This document shows positions 12,130 through 22,600 of a stretch of 64,000 nt of DNA, piece after piece (the first letter of the stretch is position 1; each line of letters starts with the position of its first letter). A program made the translations under genes and the position numbers. The notes beneath the pieces were generated by a model. It did no database searches, was not told the DNA's origin, and saw only the letters and a program-made list of their open reading frames with translations. The stretch is from contig CM065323.1 in assembly GCA_033032175.1 (NCBI GenBank), positions 2,542,001-2,606,000 of the forward strand, written 5' to 3'. The DNA comes from Saturnia japonica. Lineage: Eukaryota; Arthropoda; Insecta; Lepidoptera; Saturniidae.

Positions 12130-12445
12130 TGAAGTGAAAACGTCTTTAGCATCGTTGTGATTTGAACGAACAAAAGGCACGAAACAAAAACTTTTTAGAT
12201 AACGCTTATGACATTCTGTTACTGATTGATATTGTATTAGGGTAACATGGACATTTCAAATGTGCATTAATTGAAAATGATATTGTGAATAATGATTGTG
12301 AGTACTTGTATGTACATTTTCTTAAACTTTTAATAGTGTGTATTTGATCAATTTCTGCATTAAAAAAAAACATAGTTGTGATAGTGGTAGAGATCTGTAC
12401 CTGACTTGGTTGCGACCACCATGCAGGTATTGATAAGCTCTTCAC
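12130..12445 (+). repeat. Dispersed repeat, family J (copy with internal deletion)
   Basis: Near-identical to the flanks of 57480-57880: 'ctttagcatcgttgtgattt', 'aaaaggcacgaaacaaaaac', 'tatgacattctgttactgat', 'attaattgaaaatgatattg'. The roughly 150 bp between the first two blocks of the 57-kb copy is missing here, so this is an internally deleted form. Confidence 0.85.
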
Positions 12446-12499
12446 AGTGACTATCTTTTGCTTTGTCGTGTTTCCTGTTCAACCAGTCCATATAAAGAG

Positions 12500-12635
12500 G
12501 ATTATAAACCGGCGTGACTATGACAAATAGCGATAGACACCAATATCTCGGTGGTCTTCGCTTTTTGGATTGTACTGCGCTTATCAACGGGCACAGTGAC
12601 GTCACTTTGGTTTGCTACAATAAAACAAAAATAGA
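12500..12635 (+). repeat. LINE 3' tail remnant, family Z
   Basis: 'aaaccggcgtgactatga', 'ctcggtggtctt', 'tggattgtactgcgcttatc' and 'gtgacgtcactttggtttgc' align with the tail at 900-1045. Short and non-coding. Confidence 0.55.
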
Positions 12636-13249
12636 GAAATCAACTTACCTCCCTTTATACGTTTGCCGTTAGCTATCTTCTTGTAGGTACTTATTAATGA
12701 GATTCTGGTTAAATACCAATTACTGATAAGGTAAAGAAAATAAATATAATAAAAGGTGAAATTGGATATCCTAAAACGGGAATAGGAGTACATCAAAGTT
12801 AATATAGCTCCAAAAATATGTGTATACTTATCACATTTGCGCGCGGTTGAATCACTTCTACATAATGCATTGTTGGATGTAAGTTCGTAATTTCACGGGT
12901 ACATGAACGTCATTGGCGACGATAAATCGTTCACCAACGAGTATTTAATGATAATTGGTTATGTAACCGAGGTTAAGCCTAATGAGTTAATATATGCAAA
13001 TAGCTTTTATGCCTTATATAATATGAAAAATCATACAGAAGTGCAGTCGACCTGTATTAAATTGGTTACTGTACCCTATAATTTTGCACATTCAACCTCA
13101 AAAAAACTTTAGCCTTGAAGCCAATTATAACAGGTTGCTACTCCTGAAGACTGAGTTGGAACGCCTCATATGGCCAATGTATTTTGCTAACTACACGATT
13201 TAAAATTACGATCTCTTTAAAGGCCTAGAAATCACTACTCACAAACAAT
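12636..13249. other. No gene seen
   Basis: The 69-codon open stretch at 12903-13112 has no recognisable domain, no signal peptide and lies in unremarkable AT-rich DNA; I do not call it a gene. Confidence 0.4.
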
Positions 13250-13250
13250 A

Positions 13251-13470
13251 CCCTAGTAGTTATAATAGCGACTGCTATGCTCGAGGTTATTGGGTTTATC
13301 TATGCAATTCTCAGTAGTAGCTCGGAGTTTGACTTTATGCCCGATTAATGGAAACAGGCTCGCCCCCTATTACATAGGACCAAAAAAAACATACCTGGCG
13401 AACTGTGGGTGTTCATTAATACACCTTTGCCTAACCCTTCGGCGATACAGGCGTGATAGTGTGTTAATAT
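13251..13470 (+). repeat. tRNA-derived SINE, family A
   Basis: Contains 'gcgactgctatgctcga', 'attctcagtagtagctcgga', 'gctcgccccctattacatag', 'gcgaactgtgggtg' and 'cctaacccttcgg...caggcgtgat', the body and tail of family A. The tRNA-like B box has been lost in this copy. Confidence 0.8.
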
Positions 13471-16014
13471 AATACGTTTATGTCATGGTCACGCGGAACA
13501 CGCACACATTAAATCCTTATCGGTTACGTAAGCAAACAAGCAATTTCTAAAAATAACGTAGGTACTAAGAAATTTTTATCTCTCATTTAAACGTCGTCAA
13601 GTTCACTCTTGAAATTTCTATCTATAGTAGATATTTAATGGGAGAACCTCTACTCTCTTCAGATTAGATATTCGTACAGGACTGGCTTTTGAATGATTAT
13701 CAGTTTTGTGTCCGTAAAATGTGTATATAGTTCAAATTATAGATTTACACGTCCAAAAATCAAACTAGGGACATAATAATTATAGCAATAACAATATCAT
13801 TCTATAAAAGTCCGGTTGGTCGACAAAAGTCGGGAATAGTCTCAAGGGAAAACACGAGCTTTACGATTACGCCAACCTACAATATATCAATTGACGGTTT
13901 TATAAACTAAAATATGAAGAGTTCTTTATTTTCTGGGTGGTAGGATACGACAATTGGGCCAGACTGGATCGCGACAATCATACACTAGGCTTAATTAATA
14001 CCCAACATAGTGTTTCTATTTTGGTTTGTCATGTTTCCAGATTAACCAGTAGTATAACCAGCGAACGAGAGACTTACAGGCTGTGATGACAGCGACGACC
14101 GTAGATGGACTGCCGATCACTCGGTGACCATCGTTTTTTTTTTTTAAATTGTTCAGTGGTTATTATCTGACGCAATGTCGTCAGTTTGCCGTGCCACTAA
14201 AATCGTGATAATCGTTTCAAAAGAACACTTTAAAGCGGTAAAATTAAACCCACTTTAAGATCAGCCTGGATTCAAACTAGCTGATGCAATTATTTTTGTC
14301 CATAAATTTGTACGATGCTTGAATATTGGATAGGCACATAACTTTTGACTACCAAGACTTATTAAAACAAATAATTGCGCGTAAAGCATCGTACACATGA
14401 TATAAGAAAAATTTCTTTAAATACAATGCATTCATTATCAATTTATAACCCGATTATCGAATCGGCACATAAGAAGTTGCAATTTAAAAACAATAAATAA
14501 CAATAAACATTTTTATTTTATTATTACAGTATAGACATAATACATCCTTGCTAACCTTTTTGTAAGACGAGGGATTGCATAAGTTCGTTTGTTACAATAA
14601 ATTATCTTTCAACACAGCGCAAGCAATGTAAACAACATGCCCTCACTGATCTAACACAACCGTTGTTCATTTAATTTACATCATTTTTCGCAGTAAACTA
14701 TTGTAACGTTTCAAAATATGACGTATTCAGGCCGTAAACATTTCATTATGTTTAGGTTTTTAAGATATACGACAGCTCTGCCGCGATTTGAGGTCAACCA
14801 TTTGACTTGTCTACGAGATTATCACGTCTCCGTAGACTGTATGGTTATTGCTTTGTTTGATATCGGTTATAGAAATTACGATAGATTAGATGTTATTAAC
14901 AATTTCTATTATTGTTTAAAACTATAAATAACGATATAAATCTTAAAGTATTTCAGAGAAACAATGTTTTTAGTTTAGACATTCTTAGTTTCGCCCTTCT
15001 CGGTAATTTATTAAGGTCGCCAACATAGTCGTGAACAAGTTGTGAAATTCAATATTTCTGTTAGATGTGACCCTAATGACAATGACGCCATGCATAATTT
15101 TAATAATTCAGATGTTAAGCAATATCAAACAAGAAACATTATAAATGAATACGATTTATGTTAAAAAAAATTATATGTAAAGAAAAATGTCTACGTTTAT
15201 AGTAACAAGAACAATTAAAAAAAAAAAAGAAAACCAACTCGTATATCTTCGAAGTTGAAGGTCCAATGCCAATGTAATTAAAATGGTTGATAATATTTGC
15301 GACACTCTCTGTCAGACTAAGAATTATTTATATTTTTATCTTCCAGTTATGACTAATTACTAGTACAAATATAAGTAAGAGATCGCATTTTAATTTAGAG
15401 ATGTTGGGTGATGTTTGTTGATGTGTATATTAGTCGGGATCCAGTCGGTCACAATTGAGGAGTTCTACGTATTGGAGACTAAAGAATTACAAATTAAATA
15501 TCACTTACTGCCCGTATAGAAATTGGAAAGTATTTGGAATCGTTGCGGATGAATGAAGTGATTGAAGAATATGAAGGCGGTTCTGCAAACGATTGAAAAT
15601 CAGCAAGGATATCGAAAAAATGCTAAACTAATAATGAAAAATAAACTCCACTGTTCCCGAAAATAAATGTAAACCCAATATGAAATCGTAATGGTTCGCA
15701 AAATGATTGGGGGCAATCAATTTCCGAGATGAAGGAGTATGCCATTTCGACAGTCGCGAAACGATATTACATTTTGGGGGTTTTAATTAAATTTAAAACC
15801 GAATAAAGGGGTCACAGCCGTTTCGTCGGCACCGAGCGCCGCATCTGATCCGATGATCTGCACCAACATTTATATTAATTTTACCTCACCGGTTATATTC
15901 GGGACCATCGTGTTAAATGATTTCTCGGTTTATTAATAAAGGTGGGAAAAATATTGCAATTATAATATAATATTATGCAATATTTATTGTTATTGTTTAT
16001 TTATTTAAAGAAAT
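13471..16014. other. Long stretch without a recognisable gene
   Basis: Holds a family Z tail trace near 14060-14140 and an inverted family G fragment at 15205-15290 ('atatcttcgaagttgaaggt'). The 69-codon open stretch at 14718-14927 has no domain. Otherwise AT-rich unique-looking DNA. Confidence 0.4.
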
Positions 16015-16015
16015 A

Positions 16016-16264
16016 ATGGCTCAATTGGTAGCGTGTACGGACTCCACGTCGATCGATGCAAGTTCGAATCCCTGCAATGAGCCTGAGCTTTCGGTGAAGG
16101 AATAAAATCGTGATGAAACCATAGCATGGCTTTTTGTAATGCCCACCTGGCTAGCTACCAACCTCAAATTAAAAATCTGTAGCTAAACATCAATGGCGTT
16201 GGTTAGATGTATTCTGGCAGCTGCACTTAAGAGCCAGTCTTCCACTAGGATTAGCGTGCTACCA
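16016..16264 (+). repeat. tRNA-derived SINE, family B, left part (split by BEL)
   Basis: The head has a tRNA-like A box (TGGCTCAATTGGTAGCG, 16018-16034) and B box (GTTCGAATCCC, 16062-16072), RNA polymerase III promoter elements typical of tRNA-derived SINEs. The body follows with 'gagctttcggtgaagga', 'gtgatgaaaccatagcatgg' and 'taggattagcgtgctacca'. The SINE stops abruptly at the BEL LTR and resumes on the far side at about 23816. Confidence 0.9.
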
Positions 16265-16546
16265 TGTTGCAGCCGCGTAATTTAGAACCATCACGTATTA
16301 AAGTAGGTAGTTTGTTATTAATTATTTTCTCTCGTCGCTAAGCATTATGATATCCAGTGGGGGTGGTTTTCGATTTGTTGTTGTCGCCACCGGCTCTCGC
16401 GATATACACTCTCGTCGGAACAACGTCGCGTCCGCACGGTGCAAAGTCGCTCGCCTCGGACATTCCTCGTCAACCACGTTCTCCAGAATTTAGTGTCATC
16501 AAGCCAGTGTGTGTACAGTGGGTGCGTGAGGCTCAGGAACTTTGAA

Positions 16547-16553
16547 TATATAA
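16547..16553 (+). promoter_or_regulatory. TATA-like box in BEL LTR
   Basis: TATATAA within 'gaatatataatgtatag', 283 bp into the LTR, suitably placed to start transcription upstream of R/U5. The same box is present in the 3' LTR at 23650-23656. Inferred from sequence only. Confidence 0.5.
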
Positions 16554-16608
16554 TGTATAGCTAAATCACGTCGGCGCCGACCAGGAATTATCACGGAACG
16601 CAGTACCG

Positions 16609-16687
16609 GTGAGTTGGCATGACATTTTGCATACACTTCTCTCGCTGGATATTCGCATCATAATTTGCTATTTATTTCGTATCGCAG
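16609..16687 (+). other. Intron-like segment inside the BEL LTR
   Basis: A strong donor (CCG|GTGAGT at 16609) is followed 79 bp later by an AT-rich, T-rich tract and an acceptor ('atttcgtatcgcag|gttg', ending 16687). Both sites are identical in the 3' LTR (23712-23790). The donor could alternatively pair with an acceptor at 17111-17113 ('ttatttttattag') just upstream of the Gag start. Splicing is not shown by the DNA alone. Confidence 0.35.
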
Positions 16688-16712
16688 GTTGGTTCCATAT
16701 TTGCGTGGGATC

Positions 16713-17132
16713 AACCATAAGTTTGGTCCAAACGGGCACGGATCCTTCTCATAGTGAATACGGCTAACCTGGTTCATTGTCAGAAGTGACATAGTAATCG
16801 TGGTAATATCGTAATAATATCGTTTTCATAAAATAAAAATAGCTTTCTTTTTGTCACTGCCATTATTACTTGACAAAATTAAGTAGGCAGTAACCACTAA
16901 ATTACAACGATCTAAAATCTAATCAATTTATTTCAATATCATCACTCCGTATGTTTATTGGAATAAGCATTAAGACTAAAATTATAGTTTGTATGTATTA
17001 TTAATAATATTTATTTGTAATCTCGAATTAGTTAATATTACTTGGTTAACTTATTGTTTGAATTAGCGTTAATATCCATTCAATTTTTTATCGTTCTAAA
17101 TTATTTTTATTAGTTTAATTTTGTAATTTAAA
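16713..17132 (+). other. BEL untranslated leader with candidate primer-binding site
   Basis: Sequence between the 5' LTR and Gag. 'tttggtccaaacgggcacgg' starts about 10 bp after the LTR and contains the TGG expected at the start of a tRNA primer-binding site. I could not match it confidently to a tRNA 3' end. The rest is AT-rich. Confidence 0.45.
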
Positions 17133-18786
17133 ATGTCAAAGGCTGCCGCTCGTCGTGGTTTAGAGCTAAAGCGATCCATTGCTATCAAACGCATTGATGA
17201 CTGCTTGTCATCAGCCTTAGAGGCCCAAAATGATAAATCTTGTTTGCCAGTTTTCTTGTCACGGTACAGTCGACTCGAAAGTTATTATGCTAGTTTCGAA
17301 GCACAACATTTAAAAATTTGTTCGGAAATATTAGATACTTCAGAGTTGGATAAGGAAGACGAAATTCGTCACGATTTCGATAATAAATATTTTCAGATAA
17401 TCGAAATTCATTCGACACTCACGTCACCTTCCCATTCAAACGGACAGCAGCTCGACGTATGCACAAATGATTTGTCTGTGAAACTACCTCGTTTGAACTT
17501 ATTGACCTTCAATGGTGATATTACATTATGGAGTTCGTTTTATGACATGTATAACACTACCGTACATCATAACAAACGGTTATCGAATATCGAACGTTTT
17601 TCTATTTTAATTTCGCTTCTTTCCGGTGAACCTCTGCATCTTTTGAAAGGCTTTCCTCTTTCAGGAAATAATTATTTAGATGCGTACGCCGCCTTGATTG
17701 ATCGTTATCAATGCAAACGTAAATTAGCTTTTCGGTATTGGGAGGAGTTGCAAAATGTAACTCTTAAATCGAACTCTCCTCGTGAGTTACGTCGTCTCGT
17801 GGATACTTTCAAGGAGAACATCGCGGTATTAAGGAATTTGAAGTTACCTGTAAAAGATTGGGATTTCCCTATGTTTTACCTTTTAATAAATAAACTTGAT
17901 CGTGATACTCGTCAACGTTTTGGATTGCAGAACGATGATAAAGACATACCAAGTTTTGACTCCCTTCTGGAATATCTTAATAAGGTCGGCCAAGCACTCG
18001 AGCTTGCCGAGCCTCAGATAAGTACAGCGCGCTCCCCTGTGCGACTGCATCGCGCCGCCGCTTCTGGTGCCGTTGCTGTAACCTCACCCACATCTTACTC
18101 CCGCACGGTGCGCACGTCTCCCGCATCCGCGCCTCAGGATTCTTATGGTAGGCACCCTCGCGCGCCTATTACGAATGCCAAGGCTTTGATAGTGAATCCA
18201 CTTACACCAAGTGATAACTTATGTGTTTTGTGCAAGGCACAGCATGCCTTAGCGAATTGTCCCACTTATCGTGATCGCACCCCACGTGATCGATTCTCCA
18301 TCGTCAAGGAACATAATCGTTGTGTGAATTGCCTTCGTCAAGGTCATGTGGTTAAATCTTGCTCGTCAAACAGTCGCTGTCTTAAATGCAACGCACTTCA
18401 CCATACTACATTGCACTTTGATAATTCGGTGTCGTCAAATGCTAACGTAGCTCCTACCACTTCATCTATTGTCTCAGATGCTACCGCAGCATCAGCTCTC
18501 GCTTCATCTACGCCGACTTCACAAACATTAGTGGCAGGCTCGAGTTCTCCCACGCATATCTCGCTTCTCGCTACTGCTTCCGTTGAAGTCCTAGATAACT
18601 TTGGTAATTACCGCTCAATTCGAATCGTTATAGACAACGGAAGCCAAAGGAACTTTATTACCAACAAGTGTGCCCAACGTCTAGGATTAGCCTTCAAGAA
18701 AACCATGTCACTCGTTGAGGGCATTGGTCAAACATCATCTGTCGCGACTAGTTCTACCGTACTTCGCATCCGTGGGCAACAAAGTT
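17133..18786 (+). pseudogene. gag-pro: BEL/Pao Gag and protease part of the polyprotein (interrupted)
   Basis: Starts at ATG 17133 and runs open for 551 codons to the insert; the apparent poly-Phe end at 18785-18812 is translated poly(T) of the insert. Residues about 110-280 hold the DUF1759-type Gag region (LPRLNLLTFNGD, WSSFYDMYNTTV, SLLSGEPLHLLKGFPLSG, Y-x-x-AYAALIDRY). Zinc-knuckle region: C364/C367/H371/C376, a classic CX2CX4HX4C at C397/C400/H405/C410, and C416/C419/H423/H428. A retropepsin-like motif (IVIDNGSQ, catalytic Asp501; D-x-G-S-Q form usual in BEL) follows. Gag packages the RNA and builds particles; the protease cuts the polyprotein. The frame continues exactly into 19610 once one copy of the 13-bp duplication is discounted, so the insert alone broke this part. 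Confidence 0.93.
18774..18786 (+). repeat. Target-site duplication, left copy
   Basis: GGGCAACAAAGTT, matching GGGCAACAAGGTT at 19598-19610 with one mismatch in 13. Thirteen bases is in the usual range for LINE-mediated retroposition. Confidence 0.9.
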
Positions 18787-18806
18787 TTTTTTTTTTTTTT
18801 TTTTTT
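18787..18806 (-). other. Poly(A) tail of the nested retroposon
   Basis: Plus-strand T's run from 18785 to 18806, two of them shared with the target duplication. This marks the 3' end of the inserted RNA copy and fixes its orientation as minus. Confidence 0.9.
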
Positions 18807-19156
18807 AAATAAAAATCAATTTTCTGTAGACTCTTGGTCCACACCTTTTTTTATGTTGGAACTTTTAATTTAGTGATTTGCGTTAAAAAATTACAATATA
18901 AAAACAGCTGCAATGTGCATGCAGCAGCGTACTAACAACTAAGTGAGAATTTATACGAATAGGGTAATAATAACTTCTTTTTTTTTTTTTTTTTTATATA
19001 ATTTTTTTTTTTTTTTTTTTTTTTAATATATTAATATTATTTATACAAAACTTTAAACTAACAAAAGGAACACAATTGTTAAGCACAAGAAAATGTTAAT
19101 TTATAAAAGGCAAAAGACCACACAAGCTGGGGCACAACCATAACCGTGTCCGCTAA

Positions 19157-19597
19157 TTACCCTAGGGAGAAGGTTTGGGCAATTAAAGCCAGGTAAATCT
19201 TAAGGTTATAATCCACAATGTCCCCCGCCGAAGCACTCACCGCCCTTCGGATAAAACGGCCTATTGCGTCGTCGGCCACGTCGGTATAATACACACAGGT
19301 GTCCGTGTGTCTCGAAACAGCCACGATAGCATGGGACACACTATCGTGAATCTGTAAAGTCCTTCCCTTTGTTTGGAGGATCACCACCGATTTAAAGGTC
19401 AATCCCTGGGACTCATGGATCGTCAGAACACGCGACCCCTCCCCACTCCCGTAGCCCTTTTCAATTAGGGCTTTTTTCTCTGCCTGGGTGTGAACCAGAT
19501 AGAGAGTGTCGGGGGGGTTTGAGGGAATCAGCGTACCCGAGTAGCCCTCGAGTCTCAAGGATCGCACTATCGGTTTCGATGAATATATGCCGTCGTA
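19157..19597 (-). CDS. C-terminal half of an alphavirus-like superfamily 1 RNA helicase (5'-truncated fragment)
   Basis: About 146 codons are open without a stop from the truncated 5' end to TAA at 19157; no native start is present. Numbering an open frame from 19606 (its first three codons lie in the target duplication), residues 35-50 (LYLVHTQAEKKALIEKGY) lead into helicase motif V (TIHESQGLTF, 62-71) and motif VI (VAVSRHT, 95-101), the latter supplying the arginine that contacts ATP in SF1 helicases. These are the hallmarks of viral helicase 1, found in tobamo-like and other alphavirus-like replicases. Walker A and B (motifs I-II) are absent, lost by truncation. On a LINE this domain would sit at the ORF2 C-terminus; its role there is unknown. 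The open frame implies recent insertion. It is a relic and cannot act as a helicase. Confidence 0.85.
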   Translation of the reverse strand, partial: YDGIYSSKPIVRSLRLEGYSGTLIPSNPPDTLYLVHTQAEKKALIEKGYGSGEGSRVLTIHESQGLTFKSVVILQTKGRTLQIHDSVSHAIVAVSRHTDTCVYYTDVADDAIGRFIRRAVSASAGDIVDYNLKIYLALIAQTFSLG

Positions 19598-19610
19598 GGG
19601 CAACAAGGTT
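19598..19610 (+). repeat. Target-site duplication, right copy
   Basis: GGGCAACAAGGTT; pairs with 18774-18786. The single A/G difference is the only change seen between the two copies. Confidence 0.9.
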
Positions 19611-22600
19611 ATCCGGAGCTAGTCTTGGAAGCTCTCGTTATTCCCAATATATGTGGTGATATGCCGTCTAATACCATAGATATTGCTCATTGGCCACAGT
19701 TGATGAACATTAAGCTGGCTGACACTAGCTTCAACGTGCCTGCGCAAATCGACGCGTTAGTCGGCGTTGACGTATTTTGTCAGATAGTTTTGGGTGAACG
19801 TCTCGAGTGTGGGTCAGATGGACCCGTAGCCTTTAACACCAAATTCGGTTGGATAGTTATGGGTAATATTGCATGCATACCACCTAGTTCTAGTAAGTCA
19901 ATGATTTGCTCTTTTAAAGATTTAGACTCTCAAATTCGTAAATTTTGGGAAATTGATGAACTTCCCAAATCATCATCGCTTAGTGATGAAGATGCTCTTT
20001 GCGAACGTATATTCGATACGACGCACTGCAGGGATGTGAATGGAAGGTATATCGTCCGTTTGCCTTTCAAGACACCCGCGCCTACCTTTGGTGATTCCTA
20101 CAGTTTGGCACATCGTCGATTGTTATCTCTCGAAAAACGATTGTCACGTAATTCTCAACTTCGTGAGGACTATAATGCGTTCATGAGAGATTATCTTGAT
20201 TCTGGACATATGGAAAAGGTCGATGAAATTGGTTCGGATCGAACCTATTATATACTGCATCATTATGTGCTCAAACCAAGTAGTTTGACCACAAAACTAC
20301 GCGTGATGTTCGATGCTAGTGCTAAGCCTGCTAATAGAGTCGCACTAAACGAACAACTACTTGTCGGTCCAAGATTGCAATCAGATATTAAATCAATCCT
20401 TCTTCGCTTTCGTTTACATTCTGTCGTTTTTACTGCCGATATTAAGCAAATGTATCGCCAGATACTGGTGGCTAAAACTGATCGTAATTACCAAAGAATT
20501 CTGTTTCGATTTTCGCCTCAGGAACCCATTCAAGAGTTCCGTCTTAAAACCGTCACGTATGGCATGTCCTCCTCAAGCTTCTTAGCGCTTCGAACCATAG
20601 TGCAGGTGGCACAGGACGAGAGAAATAATCGTCATTTCGCTGTGACTGCACTTAGGAGTGACATGTATGTGGATGATGTCGTAACCGGGGCTGACTCACT
20701 TATTTCGGCTCGTGAGTTAATGAAAGACATAAGTGACATCATTAGCAAGGGATGTTTCGAGCTAAGGAAATGGACTAGTAACAGTCCTGCTTTGCTTGAA
20801 GGTATTCCATCTGAACATAGGCACGGTGCTCGTGATTCGCTGACATTCAGCTCAGAATCTTCCCCGTCGGTAGTAGTACTTGGTTTAGAGTGGCATCCAA
20901 ACGTGGATGCTTTCTCTTTCACTGTGACATCTTTACATCAACAATGCACCAAGCGCATCATCCTCTCGGAATTAGCTCGCATCTTCGATCCCCTCGGTTT
21001 CCTAACCCCACTTACCTTTACATTTAAGTGCATAGTGCAGAAACTTTGGAGTCTCGGTTTGAATTGGGATGAGGTTGCACCTGATTCAATTGTTCAAACC
21101 TGGTCCCGCTATCGTGTGGAATTCAATACTTTGTCGTCTTTAGCAATTTCTCGTTTCGTTCCCGCATTGAACTCCATCAAATTACAGATACACGGTTTTT
21201 GCGATGCCTCTGAGTTAGGCTACGCAGCCGTCGTATATTTTCGTATTGAGCAAGGAGACGATCGCGTCACTACCCACCTGATTATCGCTCGTTCTAAAGT
21301 TGCTCCTCTAAAAAGAATTTCTATTCCTCGCTTAGAACTATGCGCTGCAGTTCTCTTGGCAGATCTTGTCGCATATGTTCAAACTGTGTTCGCTGATAAG
21401 ATACGTGTCGATGGTATTTTTTGCTGGTCTGACTCAACAGTGACTCTGGCGTGGTTAAAGTCACCCTCCTCTCGATGGAAGACTTACGTGAGCAATCGTG
21501 TGAGTCACATACAGGAAATCGTTCCACCTTCTTGTTGGCAACATGTTCGCTCTTCTGACAACCCGGCAGATTGCGCAAGTCGCGGACTTACAATCAGCGA
21601 ACTTCTTGGCCACTCATCGTGGTGGCATGGACCTCCGTGGTTGCTTTGTGAGCCCGATGGCTGGTCAATTTCATCGTTTTCGTTTGAGGATTCCAGTGAT
21701 GTAATTTCGGAACAGCGTAATTCTGACATAGCTCTCTTCGTCACTGTCGATAGTTTTGATGAGTTTCTGGACAGGTACTCAAGTCTTAGGAAGATTCAAC
21801 GCATTGTCGCTTATCTCCATCGTTTCGTCTACAATTGTCGCAACTCTAATAATCGTAAATCAGGTCATCTTGTCTCTTCAGAGCTCAAACAATCGTTGTT
21901 GACTTTGGTCAAAATCGCTCAAACTTCGAGCTTTGCAAGCGAGATTCAAGGCTTGGAAAAGGGGTTGCTTTTACCCAAGCCACTACAAAAATTAAATCCG
22001 TTTCTTGACAAAGATGGTCTCGTCAGGGTGGGCGGTAGACTCACTCATTCGGATCTAGATTATGATTCCAAGCACCCTCTGTTGTTACCTCGTCAACATC
22101 GTCTCACATCGCTTATTATCGATCAGTGTCATAACGATAATCTACATCCAGGGCTTCGCACCCTCAATTTTCTGTTGGCACAAAACTTTTGGATTTTGTC
22201 GCCTCGTCGTGCCATCCGTAATAGATTATCTAAATGTATCAAATGCTATCGCACCAATCCAAGGCCTGTCATACCTCGCATGGCAGACCTCCATAAGTTG
22301 AGGGTTTCGCAACTTAAGCCTTTTTCGTGCATCGGTATTGATTTCGCAGGTCCCTTTCCAACATATGTACAACGCTATCGCGGTGCTAGGACCTTTAAGA
22401 CATATATTTGCCTCTTCATATGCTTCGCCACCAAGGCGATACATATTGAGCTTGTCGTAGGGTTAACAAGCGAGGCCTTTCTTGGTGCTCTTCGTAGATT
22501 TATCGCTCGCCGAGGCCGTTGCCAGCGCATTCACTGCGACCACGGTACGAATTTCGTTGGCGCTCATAGCATATTACTAACCCTTATGCAACAGGCGGCT

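Larger units (their letters stand above)
16265..16712 (+). repeat. BEL 5' LTR
   Basis: Begins TGTTGCAG and is shared with the 3' LTR through 'gcgtgggatc'. The exact 3' boundary is uncertain by a few bases, because a terminal CA is not evident. Three mismatches to the 3' copy: in 'ggaacaacg', 'ctaaatcacg' and 'caggttggttcc'. It contains a TATA-like box and an intron-like segment (separate entries). The 62-codon open frame inside it is probably fortuitous. Confidence 0.95.
18787..19597 (-). mobile_element. Nested 5'-truncated retroposon carrying a virus-like SF1 helicase domain
   Basis: An 811-bp insert in the BEL polyprotein, read on the minus strand: an open helicase fragment (5' end, 19597 downward), a stop near 19157, about 350 bp of 3' untranslated sequence with two internal A-rich runs (T-runs on the plus strand near 18979-18997 and 19005-19024), then a terminal poly(A) (plus-strand T's to 18806). 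It is flanked by a 13-bp duplication. These are hallmarks of target-primed reverse transcription with 5' truncation. The best known source is a lepidopteran R1-type LINE with a C-terminal tobamovirus-like helicase domain in ORF2 (reported in the literature, from memory). A retroposed viral RNA or chimeric mRNA is the alternative: the RT domain that would prove the LINE origin has been truncated away. Confidence 0.85.

Noticed and set aside
16018..16078. tRNA-like segment with A and B boxes (also near 41940, 45628, 53441, 60590)
   Set aside because: Each is followed by SINE body sequence found in multiple copies and does not fold as an intact tRNA gene by inspection. They are SINE heads, not tRNA genes.
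16357..16545. 62-codon open frame in the BEL LTR, present in both LTRs (also 23460-23648)
   Set aside because: It begins with GTG rather than ATG, lies largely upstream of the TATA-like box and has no domain. Its presence twice only reflects LTR duplication.
18785..18812. Poly-phenylalanine end of the first BEL reading frame
   Set aside because: It is translation of the poly(T) that belongs to the nested insert and is not BEL protein.
19157..19597. An exogenous or complete endogenous virus
   Set aside because: Only the C-terminal helicase half is present, with a poly(A) tail directly after its 3' UTR and a LINE-type target duplication. No methyltransferase, RdRp or capsid sequence is visible.
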